A stretch of 64,000 bases of DNA from Sphingomonas changbaiensis NBRC 104936. GTDB taxonomy: Bacteria > Pseudomonadota > Alphaproteobacteria > Sphingomonadales > Sphingomonadaceae. A model generated the notes under the pieces. It was not told the origin of the DNA, searched no databases, and worked only from the letters and a program-made list of their open reading frames with translations. Both the position numbers and the translations under genes were made by a program. Positions 8,030 through 16,969 of this stretch are shown here, in pieces (the stretch's first letter is position 1; each line of letters starts with the position of its first letter). The DNA is taken from positions 1-64,000 of the forward strand of contig NZ_BBWU01000052.1 of NCBI RefSeq assembly GCF_000974765.1. Reading direction: 5' to 3'.

Positions 8030-9085
8030 ATGACTGGGGTGGAAGCGACAGGGGATCTGGTCACCGGCGCATTGCTGGCCGGCGCGATCGAGCGGACGAG
8101 CGGGACGCGGAGCTACGACGACGCGTCGCATGCGCTTTGCCTCAATTGCGGGACGGCCCTGCTCGGCGACTATTGCCATCGCTGCGGCCAGCCCGGGCAC
8201 GTCCACCGCTCGCTCTCCGCGATCTGGCACGATCTTGCCCACGGCGTGCTGCATTTCGAAGGGAAGATCTGGAACACTTTGCCGCTGCTCGCCTGGCGGC
8301 CGGGTGAGCTGACGCGGCGCTTCATTCACGGCGAGCGGGCACGCTTCATCTCACCAATGGCGCTGTTCCTATTCTCGGTGTTCCTGATGTTCGCGCTGTT
8401 CAGTGCAATCGGCGCGCATATGGAGGTGCCCGAAAACACGGCACCCACCGAAGTCGCGCAGGCCGCTGCGCGCGCCAAGATCCCGCAGGCCAAGGCAGAG
8501 CTGGAGCGGCTGAAGGCGCTTCGCGCCGCCGCCACGACGCCGGAGGAGCGGGAGCGGCTATCCAGTCGCGTCGAGAAAGCGCGGGAGGAGGTGGTCGGCC
8601 TGAGCGAGATTACCGGCTGGAAGGCATGGCAGGAAAGCAAGCTGCAGACCGGCTGGGCGCGGCTGGACGCGGGTCTTGCCAAGGCCAAGGAGAATCCGAA
8701 CCTGGTCCTCTACAAGCTCCAGTCGAGCGCTTATAAATTCTCCTGGGCGCTGATCCCGATCTCGACGCCGTTCGTGTGGCTGCTGTTCGCCTGGAAGCGT
8801 CGCTTCAAGGTGTACGACCATGCCGTGTTCGTCACCTATTCGCTGTCGTTCATGTCGCTGATGGTGATCGCGCTCACGATTCTTGGCGAGATCGGCATGC
8901 CGGACGACGTTATCGCGATGGCGGCGCTGCTGATACCGCCGATCCACATGTACCGGCAGCTTCGCGGCGCCTATGGGATCGGCCGCTTCAGCGCGCTGGT
9001 CCGGCTCGCCGCGCTGCTGATCTTCGCCTTCTGGGCGCTGAGCGCCTATTTCTTCCTGCTAATCGTGATGGGCGTGCTCGGTTAA
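8030..9085 (+). CDS. DUF3667-type membrane protein with zinc ribbon
   Basis: Inner-membrane protein of unknown function, 351 residues. An N-terminal zinc ribbon (C37, C40, C49, C52) is followed by the family block [17 protein letters not shown] and the [13 protein letters not shown] start of the first helix. A long charged coiled-coil insert (about 145-215) separates it from three or four C-terminal helices. The domain order matches DUF3667. It stands alone between divergent proA and the RadC-like gene, so context gives no clue to its role. Confidence 0.8.
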   Translation: MTGVEATGDLVTGALLAGAIERTSGTRSYDDASHALCLNCGTALLGDYCHRCGQPGHVHRSLSAIWHDLAHGVLHFEGKIWNTLPLLAWRPGELTRRFIHGERARFISPMALFLFSVFLMFALFSAIGAHMEVPENTAPTEVAQAAARAKIPQAKAELERLKALRAAATTPEERERLSSRVEKAREEVVGLSEITGWKAWQESKLQTGWARLDAGLAKAKENPNLVLYKLQSSAYKFSWALIPISTPFVWLLFAWKRRFKVYDHAVFVTYSLSFMSLMVIALTILGEIGMPDDVIAMAALLIPPIHMYRQLRGAYGIGRFSALVRLAALLIFAFWALSAYFFLLIVMGVLG

Positions 9086-9180
9086 CCTTCTCCATTTCGG
9101 ATCAGTCTGAGCGCCCTTGATCCGATCCGGACCGTTGCCCGGCTTTCCCGGAGTCCGGTGCCTTCCATACGACGTGCCCG

Positions 9181-9582
9181 ATGGAGCGAGCGAAACGCCG
9201 CCGGGTTCGCATTGTCGACAGTCTGGAGGCGGCGCGCGGGCTGTTCGCCCCGGCGCTGACGCGCGCCCGCGACGAGCGGCTTTATGTCGCACATCTGGAT
9301 GCCGGGCGGCGTCTGATCGGTGTCCGCCTTCGCTTCGCGGCAGAGGGTGAGCCGATCGATCTCCCGGTCCGCGGCATCATCGCCGATGCCGTGGCGCTGG
9401 ACAGCAACGAGGTGATCCTGGCGCATAACCATCCAAGCGGCGATCCGACGCCCAGCATCACCGATATCGAAACGACGCGAAGCCTGCTCCGGGCCGCGCG
9501 CCCGATCGGCCTGACGGTCCGCGACCATCTGGTGTTCGGCGGCGGCGATATGGTCTCGTTCCGCGAACGCGGCCTATTGTGA
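9181..9582 (+). CDS. RadC-like JAB/MPN protein (stand-alone)
   Basis: The 133 residues cover only the JAB domain of RadC. The metal-binding motif is intact: H82, H84, S92 and D95 in HNHPSGDPTPSITD, a JAMM-type zinc site, followed by RDHLVFGGGDMVSF. The helix-hairpin N-terminal half found in full-length RadC (about 220-230 residues) is missing. No ubiquitin-like partner gene is nearby. Its biochemical role is unknown, as for RadC in general. Its 3' end overlaps the convergent methyltransferase gene by nine bases. Confidence 0.82.
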   Translation: MERAKRRRVRIVDSLEAARGLFAPALTRARDERLYVAHLDAGRRLIGVRLRFAAEGEPIDLPVRGIIADAVALDSNEVILAHNHPSGDPTPSITDIETTRSLLRAARPIGLTVRDHLVFGGGDMVSFRERGLL

Positions 9583-10290
9583 GCCGCAGCCCTTGATCGC
9601 GCGCGGCTCCGGACGCGGCCCACGGGCCTCGAACGCCGCGAAATAGCCGCCGGCATTCGGCATCGGCTCGATCCGGACGAGGCTGTAGCCGACCGCGGCG
9701 AATTCGCAGCGGAGCAGCGCGGGCGGCGTGCCGTGCGCCTCGGTCGGGCGATCCGCGTCGACCACGATCACCTGACCGCCCGCTTTCAACGAGGGACGCA
9801 GGTTCCACAGGAACTCATAGGGTTCCTCGATCTCATGGTACATGTGGATCATGAACACGCGGTCGAAGCTGTTCGGCGGCAGCTTCGGATCGGCGGCTTC
9901 GCCGAGCCTGACCGAGACATTGTCGAGCCGCTCGCGATTCACGCGTTCGGCCAGCGCATTGCGGACCTCGGGCACGATGTCTTCGGCGAGCACGCGGCCT
10001 TTCATGCCCACGCGTGCGGCGAGCCGGACGGTGTAATAGCCCTCGCCCGCGCCGATATCGGCGACCGTCATGCCGGGAGCGACGCCGGCCCGGTCCATCA
10101 CCTCTTCCGCTTCCTTCAATCGGTCGCGGCTTTCCTCGTCCGACCAGCGGCTCGAGACGATCTTGGCGACCGGCCGATGCGCCTTGGGAAATTCGGACGC
10201 ATGCTCCCGCGCCTCGGCCGCATTATGCTCTGCGGGCACCTGGCAGCCGCTCAGGAGCATCAGCGCGACCGCGGCAGAGAAGCGGTTCAT
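9574..10290 (-). CDS. Predicted lipoprotein with class I SAM-methyltransferase domain
   Basis: Begins with a signal peptide and lipobox (MLLSGC, Cys16), so it should be exported and lipidated. The rest is a Rossmann methyltransferase: VADIGAGEGYYTVRLA binds SAM in the family, followed by VLAEDIVPEV, FDRVFMIHMYHEI and LKAGGQVIVVD. A SAM-dependent enzyme outside the cytoplasm is a paradox, since SAM is not known to be abundant there. Either the leader stays as an anchor facing the cytoplasm, or the fold has another use. It overlaps the prfB stop by four bases. Confidence 0.8.
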   Translation of the reverse strand: MNRFSAAVALMLLSGCQVPAEHNAAEAREHASEFPKAHRPVAKIVSSRWSDEESRDRLKEAEEVMDRAGVAPGMTVADIGAGEGYYTVRLAARVGMKGRVLAEDIVPEVRNALAERVNRERLDNVSVRLGEAADPKLPPNSFDRVFMIHMYHEIEEPYEFLWNLRPSLKAGGQVIVVDADRPTEAHGTPPALLRCEFAAVGYSLVRIEPMPNAGGYFAAFEARGPRPEPRAIKGCGSQ

Positions 10291-11414
10291 TCCACGTCCT
10301 CGACGTCGACCTTTTCGCCCGTCACCCGCTGGCTGAGCGCAGCGGCCATGAACGGATCGAGCGCGCCGTCCAGCACGTCGCCGGGCGCGGTCGAAGTGAC
10401 GCCCGTGCGCAGATCCTTCACCAGCTGATAGGGCTGCAGCACGTAGGAACGGATCTGGTGGCCCCAGCCGATATCGGTCTTGGTCGCGTTGGTCGCGTTC
10501 GCCTCCGCCTCGCGCTTCTGCAGCTCCAGTTCGAACAGTTTGGCGCGAAGCTGGCTGTACGCCTCGGCCCTGTTCTTGTGCTGCGAGCGCTGGCTCTGCG
10601 ACTGGACGACGATGCCGGTCGGCAAGTGGGTGATGCGCACCGCCGAATCAGTGGTGTTGATGTGCTGCCCGCCCGCGCCCGAAGCGCGGAACGTGTCGAT
10701 GCGCAGATCGCCTTCGTTCACCTCGATCTCGATATCGTCATCGACGACCGGATAGACCCAGACGCTGGCGAAGCTGGTGTGACGGCGCGCGTTCGAATCA
10801 TAGGGGCTGATGCGGACCAGCCGGTGCACGCCGCTTTCGGTCTTTGCATAGCCATAGGCGTTCTCGCCCTTCAGCAGCAACGTCGCCGACTTGATGCCCG
10901 CCTGTTCGCCGGCGTGATAGTCGATCAGCTCGACCTTCATGCCGTGGCGTTCGGCCCAGCGCGTGTACATGCGCTGCAGCATGCCGGCCCAATCCTGGCT
11001 CTCGGTGCCGCCGGCGCCGGCATTGACCTCGACATAGGTGTCGTTGGCGTCGGCCTCGCCCGCGAGCAGCGCCGCGACCTTGTCGCGCTCGGCCCGCTCG
11101 GCGAGCCCGGCAAGGCTCGCCACGCCTTCATCGACCAGCGCTTCGTCGCCCTCGGCCTCGGCCAGCTCCATCAGCTCGACCGTGTCGTCGCGCTCGCGCT
11201 CGATCGCGCGCGTGGCGGCAATCGCCTCGTCCAGCCGACGGCGTTCGCGCATGACCGCCTGGGCCTGCTTCGGATCGTTCCAGAGCGACTGGTCCTCGAC
11301 CTTCGCATTCAGCTCGTCGAGACGCCGCAGGGCCCGGTCCCAGTCAAGGAACCGCCGGAGCAGCGCGAGCGCGTCGTTGATCTGGTCGACATAGGCTTGC
11401 GCTTCGGCGCGCAT
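10287..11414 (-). CDS. prfB: Peptide chain release factor 2
   Basis: Terminates translation at UGA and UAA. The 375-residue protein contains the GGQ motif (GAGGQHINTTDSAV) that triggers peptide release. The codon-recognition tripeptide reads SPY (RISPYDSNARRHTSF), against SPF in Escherichia coli. The reading frame is open across the region where many prfB genes carry an in-frame UGA and a +1 frameshift, so no programmed frameshift is needed. It follows the PBP1A gene by 36 bases and overlaps the downstream methyltransferase gene by four. Confidence 0.97.
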   Translation of the reverse strand: MRAEAQAYVDQINDALALLRRFLDWDRALRRLDELNAKVEDQSLWNDPKQAQAVMRERRRLDEAIAATRAIERERDDTVELMELAEAEGDEALVDEGVASLAGLAERAERDKVAALLAGEADANDTYVEVNAGAGGTESQDWAGMLQRMYTRWAERHGMKVELIDYHAGEQAGIKSATLLLKGENAYGYAKTESGVHRLVRISPYDSNARRHTSFASVWVYPVVDDDIEIEVNEGDLRIDTFRASGAGGQHINTTDSAVRITHLPTGIVVQSQSQRSQHKNRAEAYSQLRAKLFELELQKREAEANATNATKTDIGWGHQIRSYVLQPYQLVKDLRTGVTSTAPGDVLDGALDPFMAAALSQRVTGEKVDVEDVE

Positions 11415-11450
11415 TCGAGAGGTTCCTACACGTGGGGCCGGTCGAGGCTC

Positions 11451-13964
11451 CTAGTAAATCCCGCCCTCGCGCTCAAGGAACTCGCTATCGCGCGGACCCT
11501 GGCGGACGGGAACGTCGGGCGGAAGCTGCTTTTCCTTCGGCCTTGCAGCGATCTCTTCGCGGCGAATCGTGCGGCGCGGCTCGCTTTCCGGCTTGAATGC
11601 TTCCCAGATCACGGCCGGTTTCGGCTCGGTCAGCGACGGGAAGGTCCCGAACACCTTGCGGCCGGAGCGACGGTCGATCCGCACGAACCGGATGCCGGGC
11701 GCCGCGCGGAACGAGACGACCGGCATGTCCTTCAGCGCCTCGCGCGCGAATTGCTTGAAGATGGGCGCCGCGAGCGTGCCGCCCTGCGCATAGCCGCCCA
11801 TCGCCCGCGGCTGATCATAGCCGACATAGGTGCCGGCAATCAGGTCGGGCGAACCGCCGATGAACCAGACATTGGTCGGGCCGCTGGTGGTGCCGGTCTT
11901 GCCGATCAGCGGCCGGTCGAGCTCGCGCAGGGTCTGGGCGGTGCCGCGCAGCACCACGCCTTCCATGATGTGGACGATCTGATAGGCCGTCATCGGATCC
12001 ATCAGCTGTCGCCCGCGCAAGGGCGGACGCGGCATCGGCTTGCCGTCCCAATCCTTCGCGTTGCAGGTCCGCATCAACGCGCAGCGGCCGTCGGTTCGGT
12101 AGATGACCTTGCCGTTCCGGTCCTGGACATAGTCGATCAGCGTCGGCTTCAGCTCGCGACCGAGCGCCACCAGCTGCGAGACGGCATTGGTCATCTTCAG
12201 CGCCGTGGTCTCGCCGGCGCCGAGCGCGATCGACAGGAACGGCTTGTAGTTGCCGATCCCCATCCGCGCGATCGTGCGCACGACATTGTCCATGCCGGTC
12301 TGCGAGGCGGTGCGCACCGTCATCAGGTTGCGCGACTGCTCGATCGCCCAGCGCAGCGTCTGCGGGCCGGCATAGCCGCCCGAGAAATTGCGGAAGCATT
12401 TCTGCCCCAGCAGCGCCGACTGATAGACGCAGAACGGCCCGTCGACGATCAGGGTCGCGGGCGTCATGCCATTGTCGAGTGCCGCCGCATAGACGAACGG
12501 CTTGATCGTGGACCCCGGCTGGCGAAGCGCCTGGGTGGCGTTGTTGAAGCTGTGGATACGGCTGTCCCACCCGCCCTGCATCGCCATGATGCGGCCGTTA
12601 TGCGGATTCTCCACCACCATCGCGCCGGACACGGCGGGGATCGAGCGCAGCGACCAGGTGCTGCCTTCCTGCTCCACCGCGATCACGTCGCCGGGATTGA
12701 GCGCGTCGAACGTGGTTCCGCCCTTGCCGGCCACCGGAATGCTCGCGGCCGACGCGGGCATCGTTCCGGTCTCGCCGCTCTGGAAGCCGATCTTCGCCTC
12801 GCCGCCCGTCTTTTCGAGCACGATCGCGACGTGCCAATTGGCATAGCCGGCGCCAAGATTGGCGGCGGCGAGGCGCTGAGCCCAATTGCCGTCGATCGGC
12901 AGCTTCTTGATCGGGCCATGCCAGCCCTTGCCGCGATCGTAGCGGACCAATCCGTCCCGCAGCGCCGTTTCCGAAAGCTGCTGGAGTCGGGGATCGAGCG
13001 AGGTGCGCACCCATAGCCCGCCTGCGTAGAGGCTGTTCGGCCCCGCTTCCGCATTCTCGCCAAAGCGATCGATCAGCTCGCGCCGGACCTCTTCAAGGAA
13101 ATAGCCGGCATTGGCCTCGAACCGCGTGCCCTGGCGCGGCACCGTGCCGAGCGGCGAGGCGACCGCCGCGTCATGCTCGGCCTTGCTGATGAAGCCGTTG
13201 CGCAGCATCTCGCCCAGCACCCAATTGCGTCGGGCAAGCGCGCGGTCTTCGTGCCGTTCCGGATCGTAGTTGGACGGCCCCTTCGGCAGGATCGCGAGAT
13301 ACGCCATCTGCGGCAGCGTCAGCTCCGCCACGTCCTTGTCGAAATAGGCGCGCGATGCAGCCTGCACGCCATAGGCGTTCCGGCCGAGGAATATCTGGTT
13401 GAGATAAAGCTCAAGGATCTGCTGCTTGGTGAGCGCGTCTTCGATCCGATAGGCGAGCAGTGCCTCGCGCACCTTCCGCTTGTAGCTGAGCTCGTTGCCC
13501 AAAAGCAGGTTCTTCGCGACCTGCTGGGTGATCGTCGACGCGCCCACCGGACGGCCGCGATGGGTCAGGTTCTTGATGACCGCGGAAACGATCCCCGGAT
13601 AATCGACGCCGCCATGGCTGAAGAAGGTCCGGTCCTCGGCGGAGATGTAGGCCTGCACCAGCTTCTGCGGGAACTCCGGATAGGAAAGCTGAACCCGGCG
13701 CTCGCGTGCATAAGAGTGGATCGGCGTGCCGTCGATCGCGCGGACGTTGGTCGGCAGCGGCGGCTGGTAGGTGCGAAGCTTGTCGACGGAGGGCAGGTCG
13801 CGCGCGAACATCACCCAGATCAGCGCATAGCCGAGCAGCAGCAGCCCGGCGGCATAGGCGATCCAGCGGAACCAGCGCCGCGCCCATAGCTCGCTCAGCT
13901 TTTGCCGATAATCGCCCGCCCGCTTCAGGGTAAAGCGCGAGCCCGCCGTCTCAGACTGTTCCAT
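11451..13964 (-). CDS. mrcA: Bifunctional penicillin-binding protein 1A
   Basis: Class A PBP of 837 residues that polymerises and cross-links peptidoglycan. One N-terminal membrane helix (about 33-52) leads into the GT51 glycosyltransferase domain, with catalytic E110 in SAEDRTFFSHGG and the ASTITQQVAKNLLL motif. An OB-like insert follows, then the transpeptidase with S485 in PGSTIKPF (SxxK), SRN in IEQSRNLMTV (SxN), and KTGTT. The family and domain order are unambiguous. It is followed by prfB in the same direction and preceded by the amidase gene. Confidence 0.97.
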   Translation of the reverse strand: MEQSETAGSRFTLKRAGDYRQKLSELWARRWFRWIAYAAGLLLLGYALIWVMFARDLPSVDKLRTYQPPLPTNVRAIDGTPIHSYARERRVQLSYPEFPQKLVQAYISAEDRTFFSHGGVDYPGIVSAVIKNLTHRGRPVGASTITQQVAKNLLLGNELSYKRKVREALLAYRIEDALTKQQILELYLNQIFLGRNAYGVQAASRAYFDKDVAELTLPQMAYLAILPKGPSNYDPERHEDRALARRNWVLGEMLRNGFISKAEHDAAVASPLGTVPRQGTRFEANAGYFLEEVRRELIDRFGENAEAGPNSLYAGGLWVRTSLDPRLQQLSETALRDGLVRYDRGKGWHGPIKKLPIDGNWAQRLAAANLGAGYANWHVAIVLEKTGGEAKIGFQSGETGTMPASAASIPVAGKGGTTFDALNPGDVIAVEQEGSTWSLRSIPAVSGAMVVENPHNGRIMAMQGGWDSRIHSFNNATQALRQPGSTIKPFVYAAALDNGMTPATLIVDGPFCVYQSALLGQKCFRNFSGGYAGPQTLRWAIEQSRNLMTVRTASQTGMDNVVRTIARMGIGNYKPFLSIALGAGETTALKMTNAVSQLVALGRELKPTLIDYVQDRNGKVIYRTDGRCALMRTCNAKDWDGKPMPRPPLRGRQLMDPMTAYQIVHIMEGVVLRGTAQTLRELDRPLIGKTGTTSGPTNVWFIGGSPDLIAGTYVGYDQPRAMGGYAQGGTLAAPIFKQFAREALKDMPVVSFRAAPGIRFVRIDRRSGRKVFGTFPSLTEPKPAVIWEAFKPESEPRRTIRREEIAARPKEKQLPPDVPVRQGPRDSEFLEREGGIY

Positions 13965-14008
13965 CCGATCCCGGCTCTAGCAAGTTTCGGCGGCTTTGGA
14001 ACCGGATA

Positions 14009-14878
14009 TCACCGCTGGGCGAAGCGCCTGGCGAAATGAATCTCGATCGCACGTGCAACCGCCGCGCCGACACGGGCGCGACCGTCCTGGGACGAGAGCA
14101 GGCCGCGATCGGCGTCGTTGGTGATATAGCCGGTCTCGAGCAGCACCGAGGGCACGTCCGGCGCCTTCAGCACGACCAGCGCGGCCTTGCGGTGGAAATC
14201 GCGGCGGAACGGCAGGACCGACTGCGCCTCTCGGTGAATCTGGTCCGTGAAGGCCGCGGCGTTTTCGAGCGATTCCCGCTGGGCAAGATCGATCAGGATC
14301 GAGGTGACGGCCTCGGGCCGGCCGCTGAGATTCACCCCGCGGACGATATCGGCCTTGTTCTCGCGATTGGCGAGCGCGGCGGCCTCGGCATCCGACGCGA
14401 CTTCCGACAATGTGTAGAGTGTGGCGCCATGCGCTTCCTGGTCGTCGCCGGCGGAGTCCGCGTGGATCGACAGGAAGAGCGACGCGCCCAGCTTGCGCGC
14501 CATCTCATAGCGTTCGCGCAGCGCCAGGAAGCGATCGTCGCTGCGCGTGAGCGCGACCCGAACGCGGCCGTGCCTGGCGAGCGCATCGCGCACCGATCGG
14601 GCAACGGCGAGCGTCAGGTCCTTTTCCTGTTCGCCGGTCGCAGCCTTGGCGCCGAGGTCATAGCCGCCATGGCCGGCGTCGATCACCACCAGCGGCGCGC
14701 CTGCGGGACCGGCAACGCCCGGCATCGGCGGCGGCGGCGGCGGCGGGTCGAGCGGGATCGTCAGCGTGCCGCCCTCGCTCGCGGCCAGGCCCGGCGTCAT
14801 CACCGCAAGCCCCGCCAGCCCGAGCAGCAACGCCGCTCCGGCCAGGCTCCGTGCGATCAATTTCGTGCCGACCCTCAA
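14009..14878 (-). CDS. amiC: N-acetylmuramoyl-L-alanine amidase (Amidase_3)
   Basis: Periplasmic zinc amidase that cleaves the stem peptide from muramic acid during daughter-cell separation. After a signal-anchor region (1-32) and a proline run (44-52), the catalytic domain carries H70 in IDAGHGG, E85, the His of LSIHADS, and the catalytic Glu of LLETGYIT. There is no AMIN targeting domain. Such amidases depend on EnvC/NlpD-type activators; the degenerate LytM proteins of this window (3538-4701) are candidates. It lies 44 bases upstream of the PBP1A gene. Confidence 0.93.
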   Translation of the reverse strand: MRVGTKLIARSLAGAALLLGLAGLAVMTPGLAASEGGTLTIPLDPPPPPPPMPGVAGPAGAPLVVIDAGHGGYDLGAKAATGEQEKDLTLAVARSVRDALARHGRVRVALTRSDDRFLALRERYEMARKLGASLFLSIHADSAGDDQEAHGATLYTLSEVASDAEAAALANRENKADIVRGVNLSGRPEAVTSILIDLAQRESLENAAAFTDQIHREAQSVLPFRRDFHRKAALVVLKAPDVPSVLLETGYITNDADRGLLSSQDGRARVGAAVARAIEIHFARRFAQR

Positions 14879-14937
14879 CTTCCCACGCGTCCCAAAAGGT
14901 TTCGGCCGGATTTACCGTGTTCTGGTTAACAAAGCGA

Positions 14938-15711
14938 CTAGTCGCGGATGACCGCCCAGGTGGGCGCGTGATCGCTCGCCTTTTCGCGGCCGCGATAGCT
15001 TTTATCGACGCCGGCATCGACGAGCCGGTCGGCCGCCTGCGGGCTCAGCAGCAGATGGTCGATGCGAAACCCCGCATCGCGCTGCCAGCAGCCGGCCTGA
15101 TAGTCCCAGAAGGTCCAGAGCGGCGTGACCGGATGCCGCGTCTTCAGCGCGTCGGTCCAGCCCTGATACAATAGCCGGCGGAACGCCTGGCGGCTTTCCG
15201 GCTGCATCAGCGCGTCGTGCGCCATTGCCGAAACCGAGAACGTATCGGCGTCGGTCGGGATCACGTTGTAATCGCCGGCCAGCACGACCGCCCGCTCCTC
15301 GGCGAGCAATTCGGCAGCATGCGCGCAAAGCCGCTCCATCCAGAGCAATTTGTAATCGAACTTGGGACCGGGCACCGGATTGCCGTTGGGCAAATAGATC
15401 GACGCGATCACCACCCCGTTCACGTCGGCCTCGAGATAGCGGCTGTGGGTGTCGTCCGGATCGCCGGGCAGGCCACGCCGGCGCTCGACCGGGTCGGCGC
15501 CTTTCGCGAGCACGGCGACGCCGTTGAACCCCTTCTGGCCGTGCCACACCGCGCCGTATCCGGCCGCGCGCATCTCTGCTTCAGGGAAGGTTTCGTCGGA
15601 GGACTTCAGTTCCTGGAGACACACGACATCCGGCTTCTGCTCGTCCAGATACTCGATGAGGCGAGGCAGCCGGGCCTTGATGCCGTTCACATTGTAGGTG
15701 ACGATGCGCAT
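14938..15711 (-). CDS. xthA: Exodeoxyribonuclease III
   Basis: AP endonuclease and 3'-5' exonuclease of base-excision repair. Conserved endonuclease/exonuclease/phosphatase motifs run in order: YNVNGIKARLPRL with the active-site Asn, LQELKSSDETFP with the metal-binding Glu, SIYLPNGNP, LAGDYNVIP, and the C-terminal SDHAPTWAVI with the Asp-His pair. The 257-residue length is standard. It is transcribed leftward after erpA. Confidence 0.96.
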   Translation of the reverse strand: MRIVTYNVNGIKARLPRLIEYLDEQKPDVVCLQELKSSDETFPEAEMRAAGYGAVWHGQKGFNGVAVLAKGADPVERRRGLPGDPDDTHSRYLEADVNGVVIASIYLPNGNPVPGPKFDYKLLWMERLCAHAAELLAEERAVVLAGDYNVIPTDADTFSVSAMAHDALMQPESRQAFRRLLYQGWTDALKTRHPVTPLWTFWDYQAGCWQRDAGFRIDHLLLSPQAADRLVDAGVDKSYRGREKASDHAPTWAVIRD

Positions 15712-15756
15712 GGGAGCGGCGTAGCGGGCCGGCGCAATTCAGGAAAGAGCGCGACC

Positions 15757-16086
15757 CTAAACCGAGAAGCTCGATCCGCAGCCGCATCCGGAGGCGGCGT
15801 TCGGATTTTCGACCTTGAAGGCCGCGCCGCCGAGATTTTCGACATAATCGACCGCGGCGCCGCGCACGAGATCAAGGCTGATGCTGTCGACGACCAGGGT
15901 CACCCCGTCGGTCTCGACCTGGGCGTCGTCGCTTTCGATCGAATCGGCCAGGCCGAAGCGATACTGGAAGCCGGAGCAGCCGCCGCCTTCGACCGACAGC
16001 CGCAGGATCGCAGGCTTGCCCTGCCGCGCGGCAATGGCTGCGACGCGCTCAGCGGCGGAAGAGGTCAGCTGGATCGGATCGCTCAC
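15757..16086 (-). CDS. erpA: A-type iron-sulfur carrier (ErpA/IscA family)
   Basis: Carries and inserts iron-sulfur clusters. The three ligand cysteines are present: C37 in EGGGCSGFQY, and the pair in SGCGCGSSF near the C-terminus. The 109-residue length is usual. The C-terminal extension and the absence of isc or suf genes nearby favour ErpA, but IscA cannot be excluded from sequence alone. It lies 45 bases upstream of xthA. Confidence 0.9.
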   Translation of the reverse strand: MSDPIQLTSSAAERVAAIAARQGKPAILRLSVEGGGCSGFQYRFGLADSIESDDAQVETDGVTLVVDSISLDLVRGAAVDYVENLGGAAFKVENPNAASGCGCGSSFSV

Positions 16087-16103
16087 GGTCGCGATGTAGG
16101 AAT

Positions 16104-16134
16104 TGAAAAGGCCGCCGGCAACATGGCCGGCGGC
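16104..16134 (-). terminator. Intrinsic terminator downstream of the M23 peptidase gene
   Basis: On the minus strand a 9-bp perfect stem (GCCGCCGGC/GCCGGCGGC) with a short loop is followed by CTTTTC. It lies between the M23 gene stop (16154) and the erpA start (16086), so erpA probably has its own promoter. Confidence 0.75.
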
Positions 16135-16153
16135 TCCTCTCCATTCCCGATAA

Positions 16154-16855
16154 TCAGTTGGTGCCGATCGTGTCGCCGTCCGGGCCGCCCTGGGCCAGCG
16201 GCGCGGTCATCGCGTTGACGCGCTGCTTCATCGCAACCGCCAGTTCGGCCGAATCGAGATAGGGAACCGGGTTCACCGCGCGGCCGTCCATGCGGACTTC
16301 ATAGTGAAGGTGGCTGCCGGTCGAGCGGCCGGTCGAGCCCATCAACGCGATCACGTCGCCGCGATGGACGCGCTGGCCCTGCGAGACGAGGATCTTCGAC
16401 AGGTGGCCGTAGCGGGTTTCGAGACCGCGGCCATGCTCCAGCTCGACAAGATTGCCGTAGCCGCCGGTCCAGCCCGCACGCTCGACGATGCCGTCGGCGG
16501 TCGCATAGATCGGCGTGCCGGTCGGGCCGGGAATGTCGACGCCGGCGTGCATCGCCGCCGTGCCGCGGAACGGATCGGAGCGGACGCCGTAGAAGCTGCT
16601 GAAATTGAGGTTCGCGACCGGCTTCAGCGACGGCACCGACATGCTGCCCTGATCGCCCGACACGGTCTGGCCGACCTGGTCCATCTTCTTCCAGGATTGG
16701 AACAGCGCCTTGAACTGGGCGTCGCCGCTATCGGCGGACGCCGCCACCGACGTGGTTGCGATCGCAACCGCAAACACCGAACGCACCGCGCTCTTCACAT
16801 TGAAAATCCGGCGGAACCGGTTTGCGCGCACCGCGTTGGCTTCGGTTGAGAACAA
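16154..16855 (-). CDS. M23 family metallopeptidase (LytM domain)
   Basis: Exported peptidoglycan endopeptidase of 233 residues. A basic N-terminus and hydrophobic stretch (22-42) act as a signal, and the LytM domain (about 90-205) has its zinc ligands intact: H and D in AAMHAGVDIPG, and the HLH of GSHLHYEVRMDGR. This contrasts with the degenerate EnvC-like protein at 3538-4701. It should cut peptide cross-bridges in the wall. A terminator follows it, and 114 bases separate it from the upstream DUF455 gene, so it is probably its own transcript. Confidence 0.93.
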   Translation of the reverse strand: MFSTEANAVRANRFRRIFNVKSAVRSVFAVAIATTSVAASADSGDAQFKALFQSWKKMDQVGQTVSGDQGSMSVPSLKPVANLNFSSFYGVRSDPFRGTAAMHAGVDIPGPTGTPIYATADGIVERAGWTGGYGNLVELEHGRGLETRYGHLSKILVSQGQRVHRGDVIALMGSTGRSTGSHLHYEVRMDGRAVNPVPYLDSAELAVAMKQRVNAMTAPLAQGGPDGDTIGTN

Positions 16856-16969
16856 GACACGTCCTTCCGGCGACCTCTCGATCCGAGCGACCGCGTCGCG
16901 CCGGACCTGTGATTTCTTGCCTAGCGGTGCCCCCCGCTCGGCTTGCCGGACTTGTCTGCAATCAGCAGG

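Noticed and set aside
11330-11414. Programmed +1 frameshift in prfB
   Set aside because: The frame is continuous from the ATG; no in-frame UGA is present where the frameshift occurs in other bacteria.
10014-13016. 1000-residue open frame on the plus strand
   Set aside because: Antisense to prfB and the PBP1A gene, both certain from motifs. The long openness comes from GC-rich codon bias; the product is Arg/Asp/His-rich with no domain.
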